Shown one piece after another: positions 1 to 10,500 of a DNA stretch of 64,000 nucleotides. The stretch lies in contig CAXBBM010000002.1 in NCBI GenBank assembly GCA_963973915.1, forward strand, positions 186,001-250,000, read 5' to 3'. Origin of the DNA: Polycyclovorans sp002706265. Lineage in GTDB: Bacteria; Pseudomonadota; Gammaproteobacteria; Nevskiales; Nevskiaceae. A model generated the notes under the pieces. The model did not search any database. It was given only the letters and a program-made list of their open reading frames with translations, and was not told the origin of the DNA. Positions within the stretch are counted from its first letter, which is position 1; every line of letters starts with the position of its first letter. The position numbers and the translations under genes are program-made.

Positions 1-3000
1 GGTCAATGCCTCGCCCGTGAAGCGGGTCAGCAGGGCGTGCTCGCGCGGGTTCAGCCCGCCGGCAGCCAGCAGGGCGGGGTCCACGTGGTCCAGCCGCTGG
101 TAGTCCAGGCCGCAGGCCGCGCCCGGCTCGCCGACCATGGCGACGGCGCCGCCCCGGCTGTGGCTGATGGAGACTGGCGGCAGCTTCAGCGCCGGGTGGC
201 CGGGGGCATGGGCCACCGGGCGGGCATCGGCGCTGAGTTCAATGTCGGCCGAGGCCAGGGTCAGCTGGTGCTGATGAAAGGCCCATTCGCGCAGGGCGTC
301 CTTGGCGGCAATGCGGCCCAGCAGCCATTCCTCACGGCGCGGGCCACGGTCGGGCAGCTGGTAGAACGGGTCGCGCTCGGCGTCGGTCAGCACCAGGTGC
401 GCCAGCATGCGCTTCCAGATGCCCCCGCCCTCGTCGAGAAAGGCGTTGTCGAAGGCCAGCACGCGCCGCAATTCCGTGCGGGCGTCCACCGATTCGCGCA
501 GCCAGGGTTCCGACAGAAACGCCGCCGAGGGCTGCAGGCGGAAATCGTAGAGCCGCTGCGGCACGTTGAAGACGCGGTCTTGCCAGCCTTCGACGCGCAT
601 CAGCAGGCGGCCTGCGGCGTCGATCAGGTCGAAGTCGCAGCGCAGCCGCTGCTCGCCCTCCAGGGCAATGTTCATGCGGCACAGCACCCGGGTGCCGGCG
701 GCCGGCGGCGGGCTGAACACCCGGCACTGATCGACCTGGAACGGGAAGCAGTTGAAGCCCCAGCCAAATTGTTCCGACAGCCAATAGCCGGCCAACTGCC
801 CGGCCGCATCGAGCAGGGCGGCGTCGAACTGGAAGCGCGGTGCCGGGACGCCGGCGAAATAGTCGTGGGTGGCCAGCACCTCAAGATCGGCCTCGATGGC
901 CTTTTCGGACCAGCGGCGCAGGTGCTTCACGCCCTGCAGGCGCGGGCCGTGGAACATGCCGTTGCGATACAGCCGCGCATCCGGGTTGCGGCTGGCCGGG
1001 CGCCCGTCACCCGCGGTCCACGCCCGCGCGGGCGGTGCCGGTTCGTGCTCGGCGGCGAAGTGCAGCAGCGCCTCGAACACCATCAGTCCGCCACCCGGCG
1101 CCTGCGGGTCAACGCCGTAAAGGCGGCCGCGCACGATGGGCGCAGTGGCGGGGCTGTCCTGGCGCTCCAGCACCAGGCGCAGCGCAAGGTCGCCGCGGTC
1201 CAGCGACAGCCAGCGGCTGCCGCGCGACTGGTGAATGGCCACCAGCTTCAGGGTGTCGCGTCCCAGCAGCCGATGCGCGCCTTCTGCCAGCATTTCCATG
1301 CTGAAGGTGAAGGGCACCACGGCGATGGGCTGCACGCGGTCGTTGTGCAGGCTCGGGGCGCTGCCCAGAGTGTGATCGGCCAGGAACCGGTCGTGCGTGA
1401 GGCGCAGTGTGTGCTGCAGCACACACCGGTCGGCGCTGTGCTCGTCGATGCGGTCCCCCAGCAGCGGGTAGGCCGCAGAGGCGGTGGCGGCGGTGGCGGC
1501 GGGGGCCGATGGTGGCGGTGCGGCCGCCGGTGTGGCCGTTGCGCTGCCCGAGAACACGCCCAGCACCCGCGCCTGGGAGTCGAGAAACGACTGCATCAAC
1601 GCGAAGTGGCTCTGCAGCGCCACGCTGCGCGGATCGGTCGGCGCGGGCGTCACCGGGGCGCTGGGTGCGGTGGCGGGCGTTGCATCAGGGGCCGCGGCGC
1701 TGGCGCTGGCGGGGATGGGCAGCGGCGGCACCGCCATGTGCTCGGGCCATTGCAGGCGCGGCATCATCAGGTTGAGGCGCGGCGCCACGGCATCGCTGGG
1801 CGCCGGCACGGCCGGTACATCGCGATGGGCGAACAGGCCGGCGGGCTGCATCGGCACCCCGGCGGCAAACAACTGGCCCAGCGTTTGGTGCAGTTGACCC
1901 AGCCCCGACTTGCGGCGGCTGTTGCTGGCCACCACCAGCGCGTCGGCCTTGTCCCGCAAGGTGTCACCGACAAACGAGGTGAGGTTGCCACTGGGGCCGA
2001 CCTCGATGAACACCCGCACGCCGTCGTCGTAGAGGCGCTGCACGGTCTCGACGAAGCGCACCGGGTGGTCCCACTGATCGGCCACCAGGCCGCGAATGGC
2101 CTCGGCCTCGGCCGGGAACGGCGCCGCGCTGCAGGCGCTGTACAGCGTCGCTTCGCCGGGGCCGAAGTCCACCCGGCTGAAATAGTCCCGGTAGGCCTCG
2201 GCAATGGGCTTGAACAGGGCGGTGTGATAGGCGCGGCCAAACGGCAGTTCGGCGCAGATGGCGCTGTCATCGACCAGGCGCGCGCGCAAGGCGTCGAGGG
2301 CCGGCTTTTGCCCGAACACGACGACCTGATTGGGGCAGTTGTCCATGGCGACCACGTAGTCGGCCCCGGCCCCGGCAAACAGCCGCGCGCGCGCGTCGGG
2401 CCTGAGGCCGCCGATGGTCAGCAGCACGCCCTCGGTGATGGCGCCGTCGGCCTCCAGCGTCTGGAACAGCTGATTCAGGTCGCGCACCGTGTCGGCCAGT
2501 TCGCTGCGGTCGCGGTAGCGACGCACCCTGGAGGCGGTGAGCGCGGTGTTTTCACCCGTGGAATGGCCGAGCATCGCATCGGCACGCAGGCCGACGGCGC
2601 GCAGCACATCGAACAGCGCCAGGCTGGCGGCGAACACCGATTCGGAGGCAATGTCCATCTCGAACAGGCGGGCATCCAGTTCGGCGCGCTGCGCATCGTT
2701 CAGGGTGGTCGGCGGCGGGAACAGCACGGGCATGCGGCTGGGGCGCTGACCGGGAACGGTCGTGCCTTCGAGAAAATCGAACCATTCACGCGCCTGCGGA
2801 AACTGCACGCAGACATCGGCCAGCATGTTGGGGTATTGCGCGCCCTCGCCCGGGAACAGCATGCACACCTTGCCGGGGGCGGCGCCAAAACCGTAGAACA
2901 GCCCGCCGCGGGTCTTGAACGGCGCCGGCGCGTCGGCGGCCAGCTTCGCCTGGGCCTGCTCCAGCTTTTTGGCCAGATCGTCGAGGTCACTGGCCACCAG

Positions 3001-4584
3001 CGCCAGCCGGTGCGCGCCCTGGGCCTCGGCGGCGGTGGCGGCCGCGACGGCGGCAAGCGCCGGGGCCGGTTTGAGCGCCAGGCGGGCGTGCAAGGCGGCG
3101 ATGCGGGCCCGCAGCGATGGCAGGTCGACCGCCGCGATCATCACCAGTTCGCCGCTGCTGGGTGCGTGCAGCACCGGCACGCGCACCGCGCGGCCTCTGG
3201 GGCGGTGTTCTTCAAGCACCACGTGGGCATTGATGCCGCCGAAACCGAAGGCGTTGACCCCGGCGCGGCGCGGCTGGCGCGGGTCGTGTACCCAGGGGCG
3301 CGCCTGGTTGTTGATGTAGAACGGGGTGTTTTCCAGCGCCAGTGCCGGATGCGGTGTGTCGCAGAGCATCGGCGGCAGCACCTTGTGGTGCAGGGCCAGG
3401 CTGGTCTTGATCAGGCTGGCGGCGCCGGAGGCGGGAATAGCGTGGCTGATCTGGCTCTTCACCGAGCCCAGCGCCACGCCGGGCAGGCCGCGTCGCGGCC
3501 CGAACACCTGGGTCAGTGACTGGATCTCGGTGCGGTCGCCCAGCGGAATGCCGGTGGCGTGGGCTTCGATCAGGCCGATGCTGTCGGGGTGAATGCCGCT
3601 GCCTTCGTAGGCGCGGCGCAGCGCCACCACCTGGCCTTCCATGCGCGGCGCGAACAGGCCCTTGGCCTTGCCGTCGCTGCCCACGCCGATGCCCTTGATG
3701 ACGGCGTAGATGCGGTCGCCGTCGCGCTCGGCATCGTCAAGGCGCTTGAGCACCACGATGCCGCAGCCCTCGCCCAGCAGGGTGCCGGTGCCGGCAGCGT
3801 CGAACGGACGGATGCGCTCGCGCGACAGGGCGTTGATCTGCGAAAAGATCATGTAGCTGTGCGGCGGCGTCTGGGCGTGCACGCCGCCCGAGAGCATCAG
3901 GTCGCAGCGGCCCAGTTGCAGCTCGCGGCAGGCCTGTTCCAGCGCCACCAGCGACGAGGCACAAGCGGCATCGACGATGCAGTTGGGCCCCATCAGGTCG
4001 AGGCGGTTGGCAATCACGCCGGTGGTCACGTTGGGAATCAGCCCCGGCAGCATTTCCGGGTTGAAGGGCGGCAACTGGGCGCGCAGGCCCTCGCGCAGGG
4101 CGTCAAGCTCGGTGGCGCTGAAGTCGGGGCGCACCTTGGCGACGATGTCGACCATCTGGTCAATCTCGTTGCCGTGGGCGATCAGGTTGGCGGCGCCGCG
4201 GTTGGTGTTGTTGCCGCGCCCAAGAATGATGCCGGCGCGCTCGTGGTTGAACGGCTTGTCGAGATAGCCGCTGTCTTTGAGTGCGTCGCGGGACTGCTTG
4301 AGCGCCAGAAAATGGTCGGGCTCGCGGCCGTCCACGGTGTTGGGCATGACGCCGAATTCCCGCGGGTCGAATTCCGCAAGATCGTGCAGCCAGCCGCCCT
4401 GCGCGGTGTAGACCCGGTTGCCGGCCGTGCCCTGCGCGTCGAGCACGCCGCGCGACCAGGCTTCCGGCGCCTCGGTGACGCAGTAGCGCTTGTCGAGAAT
4501 GTTCTGCCAGTAGGCCCGCACATCGCGGGCGCCGGCATACACGCCGGACATGCCGACGATGGCGATGTCGAGCGGTTCAGACAC
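1..4584 (-). CDS. Multidomain PKS/PUFA-synthase-like protein, KS-AT-DH-PPTase (partial, runs off left edge)
   Basis: Read on the minus strand from a GTG at 4584 that overlaps the stop of the upstream synthase by 8 nt; 1528 codons are visible with no stop. Domains seen: ketosynthase (about 1-450) with active Cys208 in DAACASS, His342 in EAHATG and His381 in ISHA; acyltransferase (about 520-860) with Ser675 in GHSTGE and a later RAYH; Ala/Pro linker; polyketide-type double hot-dog dehydratase (about 930-1260) with HDRFLADH and the second-half LLDAAGQ motif; then an Sfp-type phosphopantetheinyl transferase with GRIAAKDA, PVSISHS and GLDYQ. The last PPTase motif (W..KEA) would lie just outside the window. 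No ACP is visible, so it presumably works on the ACPs of the neighbouring protein. It resembles PfaB/PfaC plus PfaE functions merged. The product is unknown. Confidence 0.9.
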   Translation of the reverse strand, partial: MSEPLDIAIVGMSGVYAGARDVRAYWQNILDKRYCVTEAPEAWSRGVLDAQGTAGNRVYTAQGGWLHDLAEFDPREFGVMPNTVDGREPDHFLALKQSRDALKDSGYLDKPFNHERAGIILGRGNNTNRGAANLIAHGNEIDQMVDIVAKVRPDFSATELDALREGLRAQLPPFNPEMLPGLIPNVTTGVIANRLDLMGPNCIVDAACASSLVALEQACRELQLGRCDLMLSGGVHAQTPPHSYMIFSQINALSRERIRPFDAAGTGTLLGEGCGIVVLKRLDDAERDGDRIYAVIKGIGVGSDGKAKGLFAPRMEGQVVALRRAYEGSGIHPDSIGLIEAHATGIPLGDRTEIQSLTQVFGPRRGLPGVALGSVKSQISHAIPASGAASLIKTSLALHHKVLPPMLCDTPHPALALENTPFYINNQARPWVHDPRQPRRAGVNAFGFGGINAHVVLEEHRPRGRAVRVPVLHAPSSGELVMIAAVDLPSLRARIAALHARLALKPAPALAAVAAATAAEAQGAHRLALVASDLDDLAKKLEQAQAKLAADAPAPFKTRGGLFYGFGAAPGKVCMLFPGEGAQYPNMLADVCVQFPQAREWFDFLEGTTVPGQRPSRMPVLFPPPTTLNDAQRAELDARLFEMDIASESVFAASLALFDVLRAVGLRADAMLGHSTGENTALTASRVRRYRDRSELADTVRDLNQLFQTLEADGAITEGVLLTIGGLRPDARARLFAGAGADYVVAMDNCPNQVVVFGQKPALDALRARLVDDSAICAELPFGRAYHTALFKPIAEAYRDYFSRVDFGPGEATLYSACSAAPFPAEAEAIRGLVADQWDHPVRFVETVQRLYDDGVRVFIEVGPSGNLTSFVGDTLRDKADALVVASNSRRKSGLGQLHQTLGQLFAAGVPMQPAGLFAHRDVPAVPAPSDAVAPRLNLMMPRLQWPEHMAVPPLPIPASASAAAPDATPATAPSAPVTPAPTDPRSVALQSHFALMQSFLDSQARVLGVFSGSATATPAAAPPPSAPAATAATASAAYPLLGDRIDEHSADRCVLQHTLRLTHDRFLADHTLGSAPSLHNDRVQPIAVVPFTFSMEMLAEGAHRLLGRDTLKLVAIHQSRGSRWLSLDRGDLALRLVLERQDSPATAPIVRGRLYGVDPQAPGGGLMVFEALLHFAAEHEPAPPARAWTAGDGRPASRNPDARLYRNGMFHGPRLQGVKHLRRWSEKAIEADLEVLATHDYFAGVPAPRFQFDAALLDAAGQLAGYWLSEQFGWGFNCFPFQVDQCRVFSPPPAAGTRVLCRMNIALEGEQRLRCDFDLIDAAGRLLMRVEGWQDRVFNVPQRLYDFRLQPSAAFLSEPWLRESVDARTELRRVLAFDNAFLDEGGGIWKRMLAHLVLTDAERDPFYQLPDRGPRREEWLLGRIAAKDALREWAFHQHQLTLASADIELSADARPVAHAPGHPALKLPPVSISHSRGGAVAMVGEPGAACGLDYQRLDHVDPALLAAGGLNPREHALLTRFTGEALT

Positions 4585-7500
4585 CGGGTTTGGCCTTGTC
4601 GGCAAGCCGGTTGAGCGCGGCGCTCATGTGCCCTTCGCAGCGCTCCATGGCCACCAGCACCCGACCCTGTGCATCGGTGATCCACGCGTCATAGCGCACC
4701 GATTGCGGCTGATCGTCGGGCAGCATGCGCATGGCCAGCTTGAGCGGGCCGCTGCGATCGCCACCGGCGTAGCGGGTGACGCGGCCGAACGCCGAGGGCA
4801 GGGCGGTCATGTCGTGATGCACCCGCGACCAGACGATGGCCAGTTGCGGCGGCAGATCAAGCAGACCGGGGTCGAACAGCCAGCGGCCGTCGCGGTCGAG
4901 CCAGCGCTGCACGTTGGCGCCCTGCACCGCAGCGTCGACGCCCTGCAGCGACACGCCGTCGATGCGCGTGATCAGCTGGAAGCGCGGACCGTGGAACAGG
5001 TAATGGCCGTAGGCGTCGTCCACGTTGACCGGCTGGGCGTCGGTGACCGCCGCCAGATTGATGACCGGTGCGTCTGCAAGCCGCTCCACCAGACACACGG
5101 TGGCGCGATAGCAGGGGCGCTTCTGGGCGGGATCGACCATTTCAACGGTGATCGACTGGGTGCCGGCGTCGGAGTGCGACGAGGCGCGGGCGCGGAGTTG
5201 AATCAAGCGCTCGCCATCGGCCTCCAGCGAGATGCCGTTGAACTGGCGCAGGTCGCGCAGCTCGCTCACCTGCCAGCCCGGCCAGGCGGCGGCGGCAAAC
5301 TGCGCCATCCATTCGGCGGCACCCGCCGCGGGCAGCACCAGCTTGCCGTCGATACGGTGATCGAGCAGGTAAGGGTCGCTGTCGGCGGTGAAGCGGTGGT
5401 CCAGCGTCATGGCGCCGCCCGGCCCCATGCGCGGTGCGTGGGTGATGAGGGTCAGGTGCGGGGTGTTGTCGCCATCGGCCGATGCGGCTGCGGGGGACAT
5501 TGCGGCGGCGCTCCAGGTGCCGCGACCGACCACCAGTTCGACATCGTCGCGGGCGCCCGAACGCAGTTCTTCGCTGAAGTAACGGCGGCCGGCGGCCACC
5601 GGAATCGGCTCGATGCCCTGTGCGCGGAAGGCCGCCTTGACGGCCTCGCTGGCCATGCCGGCGTCCCAGGGGCCCCAGTTGATGGCCATGACCCGCGTGT
5701 CGGGCCAGCGGCGGTGCAGCTGCCAGGCCAGACGGTTGAGGGTTTCGTTGGCGGCGGCATAGTCCGACTGGCCGCGGTTGCCGAAGCGCCCGGCGACCGA
5801 GGTGAAGAAGCACAGCAGCTTCAGGCTGGCCGGTTGCAGGGTGCGGGCGAACACCCGCGCCGCGTCGAGCTTGGTGCCCAATACGCGGCGGAACGAGTCG
5901 GCCTGCTTGTCGGTGATGAGCTTGTCTTCGATGACGCCGGCGCCATGAATCACCGCGTCGATACGACCGTGGCGTTCATAGAGCCCGGCCAGCAGCGCGT
6001 TCAGCGCGGGCTCGTCGCGAACGTCACAGGGCTGATAGTCGACCTGGCAGCCGGCGGCCCGCAGTCGGGCGAGGTTGGCGCGGATTTCGCGGTCGGCCTG
6101 GATGCGGGCGATGCCGCGATCAATTTCCGCCGGTTTGGCGGCCACGCCGCGCGCCCTGGCCTCATCCAGCAAATGCGCGCGCAACTGGGCGACGGTTTGC
6201 AGACCGGCCAGCGCGGCCGGCTCGGACTCGGGTTCAGCGCTGCGGCCCAGCAGCACCAGACGCATGCCCGGTACCGCCATTTCTTCCAGCAACTCGGCGG
6301 TGATGCCGCGTGCGCCGCCGGTGGCCAGCACCACCCAGTCGGCGTCGGGCGTCAGCGCCGAGTGCGCCTGATCCACGGCCTGATTCACTGTCTGATTCAC
6401 GGCCTGCTCGACGACGCGGGCGGCATAGCGTTCGCGGCCCACATAGCCGATCTCGGGTGCGGTGTCGTCGCTCAGCAATTCATCACACAGGGCCGCGACC
6501 ATCTCGCCATCACTCTGGCCGTTGAAGTCCACGGCGCGCATCACGGCAGCCGGGTACTCATGTCGCAGGCAGTTGAGCATGCCGTTGAGACCGCCGGCCA
6601 GCAGCGGGCCGTCGCCCACGCTGGCGCGACCGAAGCTGCCGCCAAGCCGGGAGGCGGCCAGCAGGCGAATCTCGGCGAGATCATCGCCCAGCGCCTGGGC
6701 CAGATGCAGCATCGACAGCAGGTGGCGTTCGCTGCCGGCCTGCCAGTCTGCGGCGTCATCGCCCATGCCGGCGTCGAGTCCGCTGAGGTGCAGCACGGCG
6801 CGGATGGGGCCGTGCAGACGCTGGGCGGCGTGCACCGCCGTGGTCAGGCCTTCGGCATCACTTTCGTTCACCGCCAGCGGCTGCAAGCCTTCGGCCCGCA
6901 GGCGCGCGATCAGCGCATCGGCGATGGTGTCGGGCGCGGCGAAGATCAGCGCGGTGCCGGTGATGCGCACGCGTCGCGACGGCAGTGGCGCCGCCGTGGC
7001 ACGCACCACGTAGCGGGGCACCGAGGCGGGTGCGGCGGCGGGCGCCACGGTCGGGGCCGCCGCAACCGGGGCCTCCGGCGCGACCGTGTGGGTCGGCGGC
7101 TGCAGGGCCGTCAGTGCATCCAGAATGCTGGCGAGGCTGCGCGCCTGGGTAAAGCGCTCCATGGTTTCGTTGATCTGCGCGGCCATGTCGGCGGGCAGCG
7201 CCTTCTGCAGCGCGCCGATGATCTCGACGCGCTTGATCGAGTCGACGCCCAGATCGGCTTCCAGGTCGGCATCCAGCGCCAGCATGTCCTGCGGGTAGCC
7301 GGTGCGGTCGGCGACCAGCTCAAGCAGGGTCGATGTGAGGCGGTCGGTCGATGGCGCGGTGGACGGTGCGGTTGCGGGGGCCGGCGAGGGCGTTGGCGCT
7401 GCGCCGGGGGCAGCGGCCGGCGCCATGCCGTTCAGCGCCGAGACAATGGCGCTGAGGCTGCGCGCCTGGGTAAAGCGCTCCATGGTTTCGTTGATCTGCG

Positions 7501-10500
7501 CGGCCATGTCGGCGGGCAGCGCCTTCTGCAGCGCGCCGATGATCTCGACGCGCTTGATCGAGTCGACGCCCAGATCGGCTTCCAGGTCGGCATCCAGCGC
7601 CAGCATGTCCTGCGGGTAGCCGGTGCGGTCGGCGACCAGCTCAAGCAGGGTCGATGTGAGGCGGTCGGTCGATGGCGCGGTGGACGGTGCGGTTGCGGGG
7701 GCCGGCGAGGGCGTTGGCGCTGCGCCGGGGGCAGCGGCCGGCGCCATGCCGTTCAGCGCCGAGACAATGGCGCTGAGGCTGCGCGCCTGGGTAAAGCGCT
7801 CCATGGTTTCGTTGATCTGCGCGGCCATGTCGGCGGGCAGCGCCTTCTGCAGCGCGCCGATGATCTCGACGCGCTTGATCGAGTCGACGCCCAGATCGGC
7901 TTCCAGGTCGGCATCCAGCGCCAGCATGTCTTGCGGGTAGCCAGTTCGGTCGGCCACCACCTCAAGCAGCGTGGCTTTGAAATCGACGCTTGCAACGGGC
8001 AGGGCCGGTGCAAGGTCCGGGGTGACGACGGCAATCGGCGGCGTCGGCTGCGGCACGGGCGCCGCGCTGACCTCGGGGGCTGCTGCGGGTGCGGCAACGA
8101 CCGGGGGCGGGCGCGACGGCAGGGCCTGCGGGGCGGGCACCGCAGCCACTGGCGCCGCACCGCCCAGCGCCTGCTGCATGACCCGCTCCTGCAGCGCCAG
8201 AAACTGCTGCATGGTCTGCTGATAGGCCAGCATCGCTTCGGCGCCGATCAGGCCGCCGGGGAGGGCCGGTGCGCTGGCGGCGACCGGCGCGGGCGCCGTC
8301 GGAGTGGGCGCGGCGGGGGTGGTGAGGGCTTGCTGGGCCTTGGCTTCGGCTGCAGCGTCGGCGCGCGCCGCGCTGGCGGTGGCAAGGGTCAGCGCCGGCA
8401 GGCGGCCGGTGCGCCGCTCGGTTTCACCCGGCGCGCGGGCGCAGCCACCGCTGATCATCCACGCATGTGCGGGAATGGCGTCGGGGACCGCGGCCTGGGC
8501 CAGTTGCGCCACGTCGAGCAGGCGCAGTTCACGGCCGTCGAACAGGCGCACCGGATTCAGGGTCACGCCCAGGGTCCAGAGTTCTGAAAGCCCGCCCAGC
8601 AGGCCCTTGATGCCACCGCCCTGGCCGTCGAGCGACACCGCCACGGCGGGCGTGTCGCCGACAATGGCGCGGACCATGTGGGTGCAGATGCTCTTGGGGC
8701 CGAGTTCGACGAACACCGCGCAGCCACTGGCCGCCATGGCCTTGATCTCGCGCACGAACTCGACGCTGGACAGCAGATGGCCGTCGAGCTGGCCTTGCAT
8801 CTGCGCCGGGTCGGCCGCGTAAGGCTGGCCGTCACGATTGCTGTACACCGGCACCCGCGCGGGCTGGAACAGGGTCTGCGTGATCGCCGCCGACAACGGC
8901 GGCCGGGCATCCGCCACCAGTTCGGTGTGGAAGGCGCCCGAAACGGGCAGCAGCGTGCTGCGCATGCCGGCATCGCCCAGCGCCTTGACCGCCGACGCCA
9001 CCCCCGTGCGTGGCCCGGAGATCACGCTCTGCTGCGGTGCGTTGTGGTTGGCAATGCGCACCCCGGCGAAGCCCTGAATCGCCGCCTCGATGGCCTCACG
9101 CGTGCCCTGCACCGCCGCCATGGTGCCGGGCACCGCGCTGGCGCTGGCCTGGGCCATGGCGGCCCCACGGATGGCCGAAAGCCTGAGGCAGTCGTCGCGG
9201 CTGATGGCGCCCGCGGCGGCCAGCGCCACGTATTCGCCATAGCTGTGCCCGGCGGTGGCGCTGGCCTTGAGGCCCAGTCGCTCCGCCAGGGCCAGATAGC
9301 CGAGCGAGACGGCGCCGATGGCCGGCTGCGCGACGCGGGTGTCGGTGAGCGCGGCCTGCTGTGCGGCCTCGGTTTCGGCATCGAACGCGGCGGGCGGCAA
9401 GATGTATTGCGACAGCCGGCGCGGAAACTGCCCCTTGAGGCTGCGGTCGGCGTGTTCCAGCGACTGGCGCATTTCGTCGATGAACAGTGCCGTTTCGCGG
9501 CCCATGTTGACGTACTGCGCGCCCTGGCCGGGAAACACAAAGGCCACGTTCGGCGCCTCGGCCGGCGTGCCGGTGTTGAGTTTCAGGTGCGGCGGCAGCG
9601 CTTGCCCGTTGCGCAGATGTGCCATGACCTTGTCGAGGTCGGCCGCCAGCGCGGTGAAATCGCTGGCCACCAGTGCCAGTCGCACCGGCGCCGCGCCACG
9701 GCTCTCGGCGGCGCGGGCCAGTGCCAGCGCCAGTTCGGCCAGGCGCAGCGTGCCGGGTGCGCCCAGCACCGGTTGCAGTTGGCCGATCTGTTGTTGCAGT
9801 TGGGCGGTGTCGGCGGCGCGGAACACGATCAGTTCGTGCGGCCACTGGTCCTGCCCGGCCGTGGCGCCCTGGGCACCAACATATTCTTCGAGCACGGCGT
9901 GGAAGTTGGTGCCGCCAAACCCGAAGGCCGAGACCCCGGCGCGGCGCGGGTGATCGGGGCTGGCCACCCAGGGACGCGGCTGTTTGAGCAGGTAGGCGGG
10001 GCTGTCGCTGGCCGCCAGAATGTCGATCGGCTTGTCGACGCCGTAATGCGCCGGCTGCACGCGGTGGTACAGCGACAGCGCCATTTTGATCAGCCCGGCC
10101 ACGCCGGCACTGGCCTTGGTGTGGCCCACCAGCGTCTTGACTGACCCCAAGGCCACGCTGTTGGCATCAGCGCCTTCGGCGCGCAGGGCGCGGGTGATGG
10201 TTTCGGCTTCGGCCTTGTCGCCCACCGGGGTGCCGGTGCCGTGGGCCTCGAACAGTTCCAGCGAGGCGGGCGAAAAGCCGGCCTTGGCGTAGGCGCGTTT
10301 CAGGGCGCGAATCTGCCCGTCGGGACGCGGCGCGGTCAGGCCCAGGGCCTTGCCGTCGCTGGAGCCCGAAACCGCCTTGATGACCGCATAGACACGGTCA
10401 CCATCACGCTCGGCGTCGGCCAGCCGCTTCAGCGCCACCACCGCCAGACCTTCGCTGATGGCGATGCCGTCGGCGGCCTGGTCGAAGGTGCGGGGCGCGC

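Noticed and set aside
37..3519. A 1160-codon open frame on the plus strand
   Set aside because: It is antisense to the KS-AT-DH-PPTase gene, has low-complexity Gly/Arg/His composition and no motif; long antisense frames are expected at this G+C content.
7111..7943. CRISPR or tandem satellite signal
   Set aside because: The repeats are coding, 321 bp long and contain ACP active sites.
4550..8587. A 1345-codon plus-strand open frame with internal repeats
   Set aside because: Antisense to the giant synthase; its apparent repeats are only the mirror of the ACP repeats.
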